A stretch of DNA of 64,000 nt, from positions 1-64,000 of the forward strand of contig JAIRYW010000063.1 of the NCBI GenBank assembly GCA_031267645.1. Reading direction: 5' to 3'. The stretch is from Propionibacteriaceae bacterium. Its GTDB lineage: Bacteria; Actinomycetota; Actinomycetes; Propionibacteriales; Propionibacteriaceae. The notes under the pieces are model-generated. The model was given only the letters and a program-made list of their open reading frames with translations, made no database searches and was not told the DNA's origin. Shown piece after piece: positions 11,050-21,810 of the stretch. A program made the translations under genes and the position numbers. Each line of letters begins with the position of its first letter. Position 1 is the stretch's first letter.

Positions 11050-13590
11050 TCAGATCTTCTCCAGCGGGGCGTAGAGCAAGGACAGGCGCTTACGGCCGCG
11101 CGACCCGAAGTCCACTTCGGCCACCGCCTTGGCCCCGCTCCCGCTCAGACCGACGACTCGGCCCAGGCCGAAGCTGGTGTGCAGGACGCGGTCGCCCTCG
11201 GCCAGGTCGACCATCGGTTGGGTCCGGGGCCGGGCCACCTGCTGGCGCAGGCGGTCGGCCGAACCGGCGCCGGCCGGCAGGGGCGAGCGGGCCGGCCCGG
11301 TTTGGCTGGTCCGCCAATCGGCCACCGCCGGCAGACGGCGCCAGTCGAACAGATGGGCCGGGATCTCGTCCAAGAAACGGCTGGGCGGGTTGTAGCTGGG
11401 CCCGCCCCAGAGCGTACGCGCGACGGCCCGGGTCAGATACAGCCGGCGGCGGGCCCGGGTGATGCCGACATAGGCCAGGCGGCGTTCCTCTTCCAATTCG
11501 GTCTTGTCGCTCAGAGCCCGTTCGTGGGGGAAGACGCCGTCCTCGAAACCGGTCACGAAGACGGTGTCGAATTCCAGGCCCTTGGCCGTGTGCAGAGTCA
11601 TCAAGGTGACTTGGTCGGCCACGCCGCCGTCGGTGGGCAGCTGGTCCGAGTCGGCCACCAGGGCGACCCGCTCCAGGAACGCGGCCAAGGAGTCGTCCGG
11701 TTCGGCCGCCCCCAGCAGGGAGGCCTCGCCTGGAGCCGGGCTGGACGGGCCGGTCGGAGCGGAGCCAGATGACTCAGTCGCCGCCGAGTCGGACGGGGCG
11801 CCGGAGGCGGAACTCGATGAGTCGGTCCGCGCGGGGTCGGATGGCTCGGCCGGGGCCGAGCCGGATGAGTCGCCCGGAGTCTGGTCGGTCGGACCGTCCC
11901 CCGGGGAATCGGCCTCGACCTCCACGACGTGGGCCTGGTGGACGAGCTCGACCGCCACCGCCAACAGCTCGGCCACGTTCTCCAACCGGGTCTGGTCTTG
12001 CGGGTCGTCCGACCCGGTCAACTCGGCGACGTAGCCGGAAGCGTCCAGCAGGCTGGCCAGGATCCGGTCGGCCGGCTCGCCCCGGGCCACCATCTGGCGG
12101 TGTTGGGCCAACGTCTGGGCCAACGCGGTCAGCGGCCGGGCGGCCCGGGCGGACAGGCCGGGGATGTCATCCAGCCGCTCCAGCGCCTCCGACAGAGTCA
12201 GGCCGTGCTCAGCCGCGTACTGGTCCAAGAGGGCCTGGCTGGTGGCTCCGACGCCGCGCTTGGGCACGTTGACGATGCGTCTCAGCGAGACGTCGTCGGC
12301 CGGGTTGGCCACCGTCCGCAGATAGGCGACGACGTCGCGCACCTCGCGCCGCTCGTAGAAGCGCACCCCGCCGACCACCTTGTAGGGCAGGCCGGACCGG
12401 ATGAAGACCTCCTCCAAAGCGCGGGACTGGGCGTTGGTGCGGTAGAAGACGGCCGTGTCCTGGTTGCGGGTCGCCCCCTCGGCCGTCAGCTGGGCGATCT
12501 CCTGGGCGATGAACTGGGCCTCGTCGTGCTCGCTGTCGCCGACGTAGCCGGTGATCAGAGGCCCGTCCTCGGCTTGGCTCCAGAGGTTCTTGGCCGGCCG
12601 GTCGCCATTGTTCTTGATGACGGCGTTGGCCGCCGTCAGGACGTTCTGGGTGGAACGGTAGTTCTGTTCCAAGACGATGGTGCGGGCGCCGGGGAAGTCG
12701 GTCTCGAAGTCGAGGATGTTACGGATGGTGGCGCCCCGGAAGGCGTAGATCGACTGATCCGAATCGCCCACCACCATCAGCTCCGGCGGCTCGATGGCGA
12801 CCGCCGGGCCGCCCGGCGGAGCGGGGGCGCAGAGCTGGCGGACCAGGCCGTACTGGGCCTGGTTGGTGTCTTGGTACTCGTCCACCAGGACGTGCCGGAA
12901 ACGGCGCCGGTAGGCCTCGCGCACGGCCGGGAAGGCCTCGAACAGATTGACCGTCATCATGATGAGGTCGTCGAAGTCCAAGGCCTTGGCCTTGGCCAGA
13001 CGGAGCTGGTACTCGGCGTAGACCTCCGCGTAACGCCGCTTCAAGGGGTGCTGGCCGACCTGGGCGGCGGCCCGTTCGAAGTCGATCAGGTCGTTCTTCT
13101 GCTGCGACACCCAGCTCCGGATCCCCCGGATGGGAAATTGCTTGGTGTCGAGGTTGAGGTCGCGCATGACCTGCGAGATCAACCGCTTGGAGTCGGCGTC
13201 GTCATAGATGGAGAAGGACTTGGTCCAACCGAATTTGTCGATGTCGGCCCGCAGCAGGCGCACGCAAGCGCTGTGGAAGGTCGACACCCACATCAGCCGG
13301 GCCCGCCGCCCGACCAGGTCCTCGACCCGATGACGCATCTCGGCGGCGGCCTTGTTGGTGAAGGTGATGGCCAAGATGGAGCCGGGGTGGACCCCCCGCT
13401 CCGCCACCAGGTGGGCGATCCGTCGGGTCAGCACCCGAGTCTTGCCCGAGCCGGCCCCGGCCACCACCAACAGCGGCGAACCGCTGTGCAGGACGGCCTG
13501 GCGTTGGGGCGGATTGAGCCCCTCCAACAGATCGACCCCGGCCGGGACCCTCAGGCCGGGGGCGGGCGACGGGAACAGCGGCTCAGACAT
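11050..13590 (-). CDS. pcrA: ATP-dependent DNA helicase PcrA/UvrD
   Basis: This 846-residue superfamily 1 helicase acts 3'-5' in repair and replication restart. Motifs in order are the Q motif LNPPQRQAV, Walker A AGAGSGKT (about residue 44), TFTNKAA, Walker B VDEYQDTN, GDSDQSIYAFRGA, QNYRS, and TLHTAKGLEF with FEDGVFPH further on. A tudor-like C-terminal end (GDRVLHTSFGLGRVV) is present. Oddity: a Ser/Pro/Ala/Asp-rich insert of about 80 residues (about 550-630) sits between ENVAELLAVA and AAFLERVALV, which are nearly adjacent in relatives. No clear ribosome site is seen before the ATG. Confidence 0.97.
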   Translation of the reverse strand: MSEPLFPSPAPGLRVPAGVDLLEGLNPPQRQAVLHSGSPLLVVAGAGSGKTRVLTRRIAHLVAERGVHPGSILAITFTNKAAAEMRHRVEDLVGRRARLMWVSTFHSACVRLLRADIDKFGWTKSFSIYDDADSKRLISQVMRDLNLDTKQFPIRGIRSWVSQQKNDLIDFERAAAQVGQHPLKRRYAEVYAEYQLRLAKAKALDFDDLIMMTVNLFEAFPAVREAYRRRFRHVLVDEYQDTNQAQYGLVRQLCAPAPPGGPAVAIEPPELMVVGDSDQSIYAFRGATIRNILDFETDFPGARTIVLEQNYRSTQNVLTAANAVIKNNGDRPAKNLWSQAEDGPLITGYVGDSEHDEAQFIAQEIAQLTAEGATRNQDTAVFYRTNAQSRALEEVFIRSGLPYKVVGGVRFYERREVRDVVAYLRTVANPADDVSLRRIVNVPKRGVGATSQALLDQYAAEHGLTLSEALERLDDIPGLSARAARPLTALAQTLAQHRQMVARGEPADRILASLLDASGYVAELTGSDDPQDQTRLENVAELLAVAVELVHQAHVVEVEADSPGDGPTDQTPGDSSGSAPAEPSDPARTDSSSSASGAPSDSAATESSGSAPTGPSSPAPGEASLLGAAEPDDSLAAFLERVALVADSDQLPTDGGVADQVTLMTLHTAKGLEFDTVFVTGFEDGVFPHERALSDKTELEEERRLAYVGITRARRRLYLTRAVARTLWGGPSYNPPSRFLDEIPAHLFDWRRLPAVADWRTSQTGPARSPLPAGAGSADRLRQQVARPRTQPMVDLAEGDRVLHTSFGLGRVVGLSGSGAKAVAEVDFGSRGRKRLSLLYAPLEKI

Positions 13591-13667
13591 AGCTCGCCCA
13601 CTCTACCGGCGCCGTCGGACAGCTCCGGTAGACGTCGCCGGGACCCCACCTGACGCTCGATCCGGCC

Positions 13668-14897
13668 CTACAGCAACGGCCGCAGAGGAGCCAGGATGGT
13701 CTCGGACAGACGGGCGTAGAAGGGACGGCGGCGCCACTCCTCCAATTCCAACTGGACGCAGTTGGACAGATCGACCCGGAAGACCTCCTCCATCAGGGCG
13801 GCCAGGGAGCGGGAGTAGATCTCCAAGTTGACCTCGTAATTGCCGACCAGGGACAAACGGTCCAGATTGGCGGTGCCGATGGTCGACCAGGTGTGGTCGA
13901 TGGTGGCCGTCTTGGAGTGGATCATGGCCCCTTGGTAGAGGAATAGCTTGATGCCCGAGGCCAGCAGGTTCTCGTAGTGGTCGCGGGCCAGCCAGTCGGC
14001 TATGACGTGGTTGGACTGGGCCGGGATGATGATGGAGACGTCGACCCCGCGGCCGGCGGCGTCCAGCAAGGCCCCGGTCAGGTCGTCGTCCGGGATCAGG
14101 TAGGCGTGGGTCAGCCAGATGTGCGACTCGGCCCGCGCGATCGCCTCCAAATACATATTCCGGATCGGATAGACGAACAGGCGTGGGATGTTGCGGTGCA
14201 AACGCAGATCGGGCAGCCAGGGCCGTTGCGGCGGAGCCGGCAGCCGGCGGCGGGGGGCGCCGGGGCTGGAGTTCCACTGATCGACGAAGGAGTATTCCAA
14301 CTCGGACACGAAGTCGCCGGTGACGCGGGCGTGGGTGTCGCGCCAGCGGTTCTCGTAAGTCGAGCCCAGGTTGTAACCGCCGGTGAAGGCGACCTTGCCG
14401 TCGACGGTCATGATCTTGCAATGGTCGCGCCCGGAGTTACGGGGGTGGAAGAAGGTCAGCCCGCCCCCGAAGAGCGGGAAGGGATGCAGCATGACATTGT
14501 CTGGGAAACGGAAGAAAGCCGACGGCACCACGATGTTGGCGAAGACGTCGTACATGCAGGCCACCGTCACCCCCCGGTCGGCCGCCCGCGCCACGGCGCG
14601 CAGGAAACGTTGGCCGACGGCGTCCCCCTTCCAGATGAAGGTCTCCAGGTAGACGTGGTCCTGGGCCTGGTCGATGGCCTCGATCATGGCGTCGTAGAGG
14701 TGGGCGCCGTAGCTGTACACCGTGATCTCGTTGTCGGCCACCGTGGCCGAGAGGGGTTGGCTGTAGGGGAAGCCGCTCGGGGTGCGGCGGCGCCGGCGCA
14801 AGCTGGCGATGGTGTTGACGGCGATGGCGGTGCCGAGTTCGACCGCCACGGCGGCTCCGGCGCCGAAAGCGACGGCCCGTCCGATCTTGCGCTGCAT
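13668..14897 (-). CDS. Phospholipase D-like protein, cardiolipin synthase type
   Basis: This protein of about 409 residues has one N-terminal membrane helix and two HKD catalytic motifs, HCKIMTVD and HSKTATID, each followed by the usual Gly-Asn/Asp pattern. Such proteins join phosphatidyl groups to make cardiolipin or related lipids at the membrane. The ATG at 14897 is preferred because GAGGG lies 7 bases before it; an ATG at 14903 is only 1-2 bases from that site. It stands alone, divergent from the GlsB gene. The exact substrate is not certain. Confidence 0.85.
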   Translation of the reverse strand: MQRKIGRAVAFGAGAAVAVELGTAIAVNTIASLRRRRRTPSGFPYSQPLSATVADNEITVYSYGAHLYDAMIEAIDQAQDHVYLETFIWKGDAVGQRFLRAVARAADRGVTVACMYDVFANIVVPSAFFRFPDNVMLHPFPLFGGGLTFFHPRNSGRDHCKIMTVDGKVAFTGGYNLGSTYENRWRDTHARVTGDFVSELEYSFVDQWNSSPGAPRRRLPAPPQRPWLPDLRLHRNIPRLFVYPIRNMYLEAIARAESHIWLTHAYLIPDDDLTGALLDAAGRGVDVSIIIPAQSNHVIADWLARDHYENLLASGIKLFLYQGAMIHSKTATIDHTWSTIGTANLDRLSLVGNYEVNLEIYSRSLAALMEEVFRVDLSNCVQLELEEWRRRPFYARLSETILAPLRPLL

Positions 14898-15090
14898 AGC
14901 CATGCCCTCAATCTAGTGCCCCGTCCCAACGGACCGTCCACCACCTGACGGTGGCCGCGGCCGCGCGGGCCATGACTGGCCGCTGGGCCGACCCGCCGCC
15001 GGCCCGCTCAGGGACATCTCAGGGCCAGGTCGGATTGGCTAGGGGGTATCCCGCACAGCCAGGCTTCGCCGCCCGGCGTAGGGTTGAGCC

Positions 15091-15354
15091 ATGGGTTTTA
15101 TCAGCTGGGTTCTATTGGGCTTGATCGCCGGTTCGATCGCGAAGGCGATCCTGCCCGGCCGCATTAAAGATGGCTGCCTGCCCACTCTCGCTCTCGGCGT
15201 CGGCGGCGCCGTCGTGGGCGGTTGGCTGGGCAGCATGTTGTTCAACGTCGGCCTCGGCCGCTTCTGGAGTCTGAAGACTTGGGCGGTGGCAGTGGCCGGT
15301 TCAGTCGTCGTCCTAGCTATCTGGGGCGTGATCACCCGGCGGAAGATGCGCTGA
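15091..15354 (+). CDS. GlsB/YeaQ/YmgE family stress-response membrane protein
   Basis: This 87-residue protein is almost entirely three hydrophobic helices with Gly-rich packing (GLIAGSIAKAILPG and GVGGAVVGGWLGSMLF). This is the standard pattern of the transglycosylase-associated/GlsB family. A basic RRKMR end follows. It is monocistronic, ending before a strong terminator shared with the convergent response regulator gene. Confidence 0.88.
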   Translation: MGFISWVLLGLIAGSIAKAILPGRIKDGCLPTLALGVGGAVVGGWLGSMLFNVGLGRFWSLKTWAVAVAGSVVVLAIWGVITRRKMR

Positions 15355-15376
15355 CTCGGCGCTGCTCTCCTGGGAC

Positions 15377-15412
15377 ACGAGTCCAGGCCTCGGGGGCGGG
15401 GCCTGGACTTGT
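15377..15412. terminator. Bidirectional hairpin terminator
   Basis: Arms 15377-15389 and 15400-15412 (core AGTCCAGGCC / GGCCTGGACT) form a 13-bp stem with one G-T pair and a 10-base loop, followed by CGTTTT. It lies between the convergent GlsB and response regulator genes and probably serves both. Confidence 0.8.
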
Positions 15413-15426
15413 CGTTTTCCGGGGTC

Positions 15427-16095
15427 TTAGACCAGGCGGCGGTCGGAGGCCCACTGGGCCAACTGGTGCCGGTTCGTCAGTTGGAGCTTACGCAGCACGC
15501 TGGAGACGTGGGTCTCGACCGTCTTGACCGAGATGAACAGTTCGCGGGCGATCTCTTTGTACGAGTACCCGCGTGCGATCAAGCGCAGGACCTCACGCTC
15601 GCGGGTCGACAGCCGATCCAGGTCCTCGTCGATGCTGGCCACCTCGATCGAGCCGGAGAAGGCGTCCAGGACGAACCCAGCCAGCCGGGGCGAGAAGACG
15701 GCGTCGCCCTCCGCCACCCGACAGATGGCGTCGATCAGCTCCGGCCCGGAGATCGACTTGGTGACGTAACCCCTGGCCCCGGCCCGGATCACGCCGATGA
15801 CGTCCTCCGCCACGTCGGACACCGACAGGGCCAAGAAGCGGACGTCGGGCTGGCGGGAGTGCGTCCGTTTGATCACCTCGGTGCCGCCGCCGCCGGGCAG
15901 GTGGACGTCGAGCAGGACCAGGTCGGGCGTGGTCTGGGCGATGACGGCCACGGCTTGGGGCACGTCCTCGGCCTCGCCCACGATCTCGACCGCTCGGCCG
16001 ATCTCGTGCCGCACCCCGGTGCGGAACATCTCGTGGTCGTCCACCACGACGACTCGGTAACGCCCCTCTGGGCGCATTGTCGACGGCTCAGTCAT
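15427..16095 (-). CDS. LuxR-family two-component response regulator
   Basis: This protein of about 222 residues has an N-terminal receiver (VVVVDDHEMF with the acidic pair, LVLLDVHLPG with the phosphoacceptor Asp, TKSISG with the conserved Lys). A C-terminal LuxR helix-turn-helix follows (LSTREREVLRLIARGYSYKE). The ATG at 16095 has GGGAG 4-5 bases upstream. A GTG at 16119 overlaps the kinase stop as GTGA and is the alternative start. The partner kinase lies directly upstream, and the pair resembles LiaSR/NarL-type systems. Targets probably include the neighbouring pspC genes; that is inference. Confidence 0.93.
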   Translation of the reverse strand: MTEPSTMRPEGRYRVVVVDDHEMFRTGVRHEIGRAVEIVGEAEDVPQAVAVIAQTTPDLVLLDVHLPGGGGTEVIKRTHSRQPDVRFLALSVSDVAEDVIGVIRAGARGYVTKSISGPELIDAICRVAEGDAVFSPRLAGFVLDAFSGSIEVASIDEDLDRLSTREREVLRLIARGYSYKEIARELFISVKTVETHVSSVLRKLQLTNRHQLAQWASDRRLV

Positions 16096-16115
16096 CTGTC
16101 TCCCGCCTCGGACGC

Positions 16116-17378
16116 TCACCGATCGACCTGCAACCGGACCTCGGTGCCCTCACCGACGGTCGAGCGCAGACCGACCACACCACCGTAGCGGTGCATGCGA
16201 TCCAGGATAGAACGACGCACCCCCATCCGATCGGGACCGATCTGATCGGCTTGGAAGCCCTGCCCCCGGTCGCGCACGAAGACCTCGGCTTGGTTCGGGG
16301 CCACCTCGGCGTAGACGTCGACCCGGTCCGCCCCGGAGTGCTTGGCCGCGTTGACGATGGCCTCGCGCGCCGCCCGCACCAGGGCGTCCAGCTCCGGCGA
16401 CAGTTCGGCGTCGCCCACCGTCACCAGATCGACTCGGACCGAGAAGGCGTCTTCGACCTCGGCCGCCACCGCCCTCAGGGCGACCTTGACCGTCTCGGCG
16501 TCGCCGGCCTCGCCGTAGAGCCAGGTCCGCAGCTCCCGCTCCTGGCGCCGGGCCAAGTGGGCCACCGCCTTGGCGTCCGCCGCCTGCCGTTGGATCATGG
16601 CCAGGGTCTGCAGGACCGAGTCGTGCAGGTGGGCCGCCATGTCGGCCTTGGCCTGCAGCAGCACCTCCTCCTCCCGGTCGCGGGAGGCGCGGCGGGGGTG
16701 CAGCAGCCAAGGCGCGGCCAGGACGACGGCGAAACCGACCCCCAGGGCCACGATCAAGGCGATCCGGGGCAGCGCCGACCAGCCCAAGCGCCAGCCCAGG
16801 GTGAGCCCGAGCACGGTCCCGGCCACGACCACGCCCAAGACGACCTTGCCCCGCGCCACCCAGATGGCCGCCACCTGGTCGGCCGGTCGCGGACGGTCCC
16901 ATTGGCGCCAGACCAGCGCCACGCCGGCTCCGACCCCGACCACGCTGAAGGCGTCACGGGCGATCCAGCCGGAGCCTAAGACATTGACCAATCCGGCCGC
17001 GCCGAAGCCGTACACCAGCAGCATGAGGGTCTGCACGGCCGTCACCTTGACATTGGTCCGTGGGGTCTGCCGCAGCCCGCCGCGACTGGCCGCGGCCAGA
17101 CCGACGGCGGTCGGCCGGTCGGCTCGGGGCAACACCAACCAGAGCAGGGCGTAGACGACCGCTCCGGCGAACAGCCACAGTCCGGCCGCCATGAAGGCGG
17201 CCCGCAGCAAAGCCACCGGCCAACCCAGTCGGGCGCTCAAGCCGACGCAGACCCCGCCCAGCCAGGAGCCGTCCAAGCGGCGCGACAGGGTCGGAGCGGT
17301 CGGCTTCGGCGGCGCGTCCTGGCCCAGCGAAGCGGCGATGTCGGCGCCGGCCTCAGCCGGCGGGGCAGAGTCATCCAT
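16116..17378 (-). CDS. PspC-fused sensor histidine kinase
   Basis: This protein has 420 residues from an ATG with GGAGG 4 bases upstream. Residues about 35-90 are a PspC domain (SWLGGVCVGLSARLGWP plus a membrane helix). Three to four more helices follow. The HisKA_3 phospho-acceptor is in HLHDSVLQTL (His near residue 250), followed by an ATPase domain with NAAKHSGA and DRGQGF. PspC at the N-terminus suggests sensing of membrane damage. It is co-transcribed with the downstream LuxR-type regulator and divergent from two PspC-protein genes. Confidence 0.92.
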   Translation of the reverse strand: MDDSAPPAEAGADIAASLGQDAPPKPTAPTLSRRLDGSWLGGVCVGLSARLGWPVALLRAAFMAAGLWLFAGAVVYALLWLVLPRADRPTAVGLAAASRGGLRQTPRTNVKVTAVQTLMLLVYGFGAAGLVNVLGSGWIARDAFSVVGVGAGVALVWRQWDRPRPADQVAAIWVARGKVVLGVVVAGTVLGLTLGWRLGWSALPRIALIVALGVGFAVVLAAPWLLHPRRASRDREEEVLLQAKADMAAHLHDSVLQTLAMIQRQAADAKAVAHLARRQERELRTWLYGEAGDAETVKVALRAVAAEVEDAFSVRVDLVTVGDAELSPELDALVRAAREAIVNAAKHSGADRVDVYAEVAPNQAEVFVRDRGQGFQADQIGPDRMGVRRSILDRMHRYGGVVGLRSTVGEGTEVRLQVDR

Positions 17379-17596
17379 GGCGCCTCCAGGCTTCCACATC
17401 GAACCGCCCCAAGCCAGCCCGCCGCCCCGGCCGGCTCGATCGCTCCGACCGGGCCGCCGCCGCCCGGAAGCGGACTGGAACTGGACCAGCCGCTCCCGGA
17501 CCCCAGTGGAGCCCGACCGCTTCAGGGTCGTCCACAGCCAGCCGGGGGTCGGCTCAGGGTCAACCCCAATAGCCGAAAGGAGGGCTCGCCGGAAGT

Positions 17597-18859
17597 ATGG
17601 AGCCTGTGAGTTCGACCGCCCTGCGCCGCAGTTCCAGCGACAAAGTCATCGCCGGCGTTTGCGCCGGGGTGGCGCGCCATTTCGGGCTGCCGGTCGCTTG
17701 GGTCCGGTTGGGCGCGGTCGCCCTGGTCTTGCTCGAAGGCTTCGGTTTGATCGTTTACGCCCTGGCTTGGCTGTTGATCCCCGCCGAGAGCCGATCCAGC
17801 GCGCTGGCTCAGCGTCAGTCGTCCTCGACCGCCCCCCCGCGCCGGGCTTTGATCCTGGGCGCCGCCGGCTGTGCCGTGCTGGGGGTGTCCGCCTTGGTCA
17901 ACGGGGTCAGTTTCCCGTTCTGGATCGTCTTCGTCGTCTGCTTGGTCATAGCGCTGAAGTTGGCCAAGCGGGCCAACCGGGGACGGCGCTCCCGGCCGAC
18001 TCTCCCCGCCACCCCTGGCTCAGCCTCCTTCGACCAAGCCAAAGCGGCTTGGCTGCAACGCCTGGAGACTTATCAGCTGGACTCGCAGCGGACTCGGAAC
18101 GACGATCTGACTCTGCCCTCGTCGCTCCTGGAGGCGGCCAGCCTGTGGCCGGACTCGATCGGCTTCCAGCCCAATCCGCCCGCCGTCGACCCCTTCCAGA
18201 TCGACTCCGGCGGTTTGACCGCGCCCCTGCCAGCGGTCCCCTGGTCGGCCTCGCCGGCCCCGGCCGGCTCTGGCGACCGGTCGGTCGCGCCCCCTTTCCA
18301 ACAGGACCCGCCGCCGACGTCCGGACCGACCTCGGCCGCGCCGCCGTCGTCCTCCGGCGCCGGGCTGGGACCGTCCCGACCAGCCTCGGCCACCGTCGCC
18401 CCGCTCGGGCCCGCGATGCGGCTGAGCCACCCCGACCCGACCCCGGTGACCGCTCTGGGGTCGCTGGACCCGGCCGGATCGGTCAAGATCGAGCGACTGA
18501 CCGGTTCTGGGCCGATGGCCGAGCCCATCCAGCTGGCCGCTTTCTTCGCCCATGCCTCGCCCGCTCCGCACCACCCGACCGGCACGGCGGTGGCCGTCCG
18601 GCGGCGCCATCCCGCCCTGGTCGGCTGGTTGACCCTGCTGGCCTTGGCCGGTTCGGCCGGCGGACTCAGCTGGGTCTTCGGCCCCCCCTTCTACGACTAC
18701 CCCTACCTGCTGGCGGTCTGCTGGCTGGGCTTGGTCGGGCTGGCCCTATTGGTCTCGCCTTGGGCCGGCCGGCCGCGTTGGCTGTCGCCGCTGGCTGGTT
18801 GTCTGGTGGCTCTGACCGCTCTCCTGCCGGTCCTGGAGTGGGGCTGGATAGGTTTTTGA
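17597..18859 (+). CDS. PspC-domain membrane protein
   Basis: This 420-residue protein has an N-terminal PspC domain (residues about 10-65: SDKVIAGVCAGVARHFG followed by a helix ending WLLIP). Two helices lie near residues 82-115, then a Pro/Ser-rich linker (about 120-330), then four C-terminal helices. AAAGGAGGG lies about 12 bases before the ATG. The 219-bp gap to the divergent kinase gene must hold both promoters. A role in envelope stress is inferred from the domain and the neighbours. Confidence 0.85.
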   Translation: MEPVSSTALRRSSSDKVIAGVCAGVARHFGLPVAWVRLGAVALVLLEGFGLIVYALAWLLIPAESRSSALAQRQSSSTAPPRRALILGAAGCAVLGVSALVNGVSFPFWIVFVVCLVIALKLAKRANRGRRSRPTLPATPGSASFDQAKAAWLQRLETYQLDSQRTRNDDLTLPSSLLEAASLWPDSIGFQPNPPAVDPFQIDSGGLTAPLPAVPWSASPAPAGSGDRSVAPPFQQDPPPTSGPTSAAPPSSSGAGLGPSRPASATVAPLGPAMRLSHPDPTPVTALGSLDPAGSVKIERLTGSGPMAEPIQLAAFFAHASPAPHHPTGTAVAVRRRHPALVGWLTLLALAGSAGGLSWVFGPPFYDYPYLLAVCWLGLVGLALLVSPWAGRPRWLSPLAGCLVALTALLPVLEWGWIGF

Positions 18860-18892
18860 GATGGTCCAGGGATATACGACAGTGAGTCGGGT

Positions 18893-19081
18893 ATGAACGT
18901 CAAACCCCGCCGCCGGCCCCACGACATGGCCGCCTTCTGCCTCGGCCTGCTCTGCCTGGCCGTGGCTGGCGGCGCCTTCTTCAAAGTCGTCTTCGGGGTC
19001 GCCGTGGCCGTCGTCCAGGTCGCCGTGCCCGTCATCTTGATCTTGTTGGCCATCTTGGCCTTGTTCGGACTTCGTCGCTGA
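18893..19081 (+). CDS. Small hydrophobic protein, unknown
   Basis: This 62-residue protein has a basic N-terminus (KPRRRPHD) and two hydrophobic helices (about 12-35 and 38-58), ending LFGLRR. It lies 33 bases after one pspC gene and 19 bases before the next, in the same direction. The ribosome site is weak. Position and membrane character support a real gene in the PspC operon. No family recognised. Confidence 0.6.
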   Translation: MNVKPRRRPHDMAAFCLGLLCLAVAGGAFFKVVFGVAVAVVQVAVPVILILLAILALFGLRR

Positions 19082-19100
19082 TCGTAGAAAGGAATCACCC

Positions 19101-19337
19101 ATGTCCGCATCCTTGACCCGCTCCCGCTCCGACAAAGTTCTAGGAGGTGTCTGCGGCGGCATCGCCGCTTTCACCAAGATCGATGTCGCCATCATCCGCA
19201 TCATCTTCGCCGTCGGCATCCTCTTCTTCGCCCTCGGCCCGGTGGTCTACATCATGCTCTGGCTGCTGCTGCCGCAGGAAGGCGCCGCCTCGTCCGGCTT
19301 GGACCAGATCCTGGGCGCGATCAAAAAAGACCGCTGA
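19101..19337 (+). CDS. Stand-alone PspC-domain protein
   Basis: This 78-residue protein is essentially one PspC domain: SDKVLGGVCGGIAAFTKID, then a helix (about 28-58) ending MLWLLLPQE, then a short acidic-basic tail. GAAAGGAA lies 8-9 bases before the ATG. PspC proteins act at the membrane in phage-shock-type responses. It is the third PspC domain in this locus, counting the kinase. Confidence 0.9.
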   Translation: MSASLTRSRSDKVLGGVCGGIAAFTKIDVAIIRIIFAVGILFFALGPVVYIMLWLLLPQEGAASSGLDQILGAIKKDR

Positions 19338-19394
19338 CACAACCAGTCCCGGATCCGCTTCCGGGATTGAGCTGAGCGCTCGCTCACTGGCGAT

Positions 19395-19429
19395 GATCGA
19401 GGCGGCCCCGCCCTGGGGCCGCCTCGATC
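19395..19429. terminator. Perfect 15-bp hairpin terminator between pspC and guaA
   Basis: Arms 19395-19409 and 19415-19429 (GATCGAGGCGGCCCC and its exact complement) enclose a 5-base loop, with GCGTTT following on the + strand. It lies between the two convergent genes and probably ends transcription from both sides. Confidence 0.8.
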
Positions 19430-19439
19430 GCGTTTCGGC

Positions 19440-20993
<1,554 letters not shown>

Positions 20994-21092
20994 GTTCCCA
21001 GAGTCTACGTGACCGCTCCAGGCCAGTTGGCCGCTCGGGACTCTCGGGGCCAGACGACCCCGTGTCGTGGGAATGGCTCGGGATAGTGAAGA

Positions 21093-21737
21093 ATGGGTCC
21101 TATGCATATCGATCACGTCGTGTACGCGGCCGGCCCCATCGGCCTGAGAGCGGAGGCGACGCGCTTCGAAGAACTACTAGGCGTCAAATCGGTCGACGGC
21201 GGCCTGCACCCTCGCTTCGGCACCCGGATGCGCCTGATCCCGTTGGCCCAGGGCCGCTTCATCGAGGTGGTCGAGGTGCTGGACCATCCGGCCGCCGAGA
21301 AGGCCCCCTACGGCCAAGCCGTGCGGACCCGCAGCGAGTTGGGGGGCGGCTGGTTGGGCTGGGTCGTCTCAGTGCCCGACCTGGCCCAGTTCGAGCAGCG
21401 CCTGGCCCGTCACGCCGTCATCGGCACCCGCCACTTCCCCGACGGCCGGCTCCTGGAGTGGCAGCAGATCGGCGTCAAGGGTCTGATCGCCGACCCCCAG
21501 CTGCCCTATTTCATCCGTTGGGTGTCCGAGCCGTCGGTCCGGCCGGCCGCCCTGCCCGGCACCGTCGGCCTGACCGAGTTGGACATCGCCGGCAACCGCC
21601 AGCGGGTCGAGCAGTGGTTGGGGGCGGGCCTGTCCGAGGTCTTCGACGGCGTGACCTTGCGCTTCGACTCCCCCAGCGGCTACCCCGGTCTGACCGCCGT
21701 CGTCTTCGCCACCGCCCGCGGCCCGGTCCGGATCTGA
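21093..21737 (+). CDS. VOC/glyoxalase-like domain protein
   Basis: This protein has about 214 residues (211 from the second ATG at 21102). It begins with the typical IDHVVYA strand and has two beta-alpha-beta-beta-beta halves, with [10 protein letters not shown] as a later strand and candidate metal or ligand residues. Glyoxalase-like domain proteins of this length are common in actinobacteria, but their substrates are generally unknown. It stands alone between guaA (divergent) and radA (same strand, 73 bases on). Confidence 0.75.
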   Translation: MGPMHIDHVVYAAGPIGLRAEATRFEELLGVKSVDGGLHPRFGTRMRLIPLAQGRFIEVVEVLDHPAAEKAPYGQAVRTRSELGGGWLGWVVSVPDLAQFEQRLARHAVIGTRHFPDGRLLEWQQIGVKGLIADPQLPYFIRWVSEPSVRPAALPGTVGLTELDIAGNRQRVEQWLGAGLSEVFDGVTLRFDSPSGYPGLTAVVFATARGPVRI

Positions 21738-21810
21738 CCATCTGACCATCTGGGCCCAGGCCCGCGGGTCGTCCGACCCGACTGTCGTAGCTCCCTCCTA
21801 AGCTGCCGCC

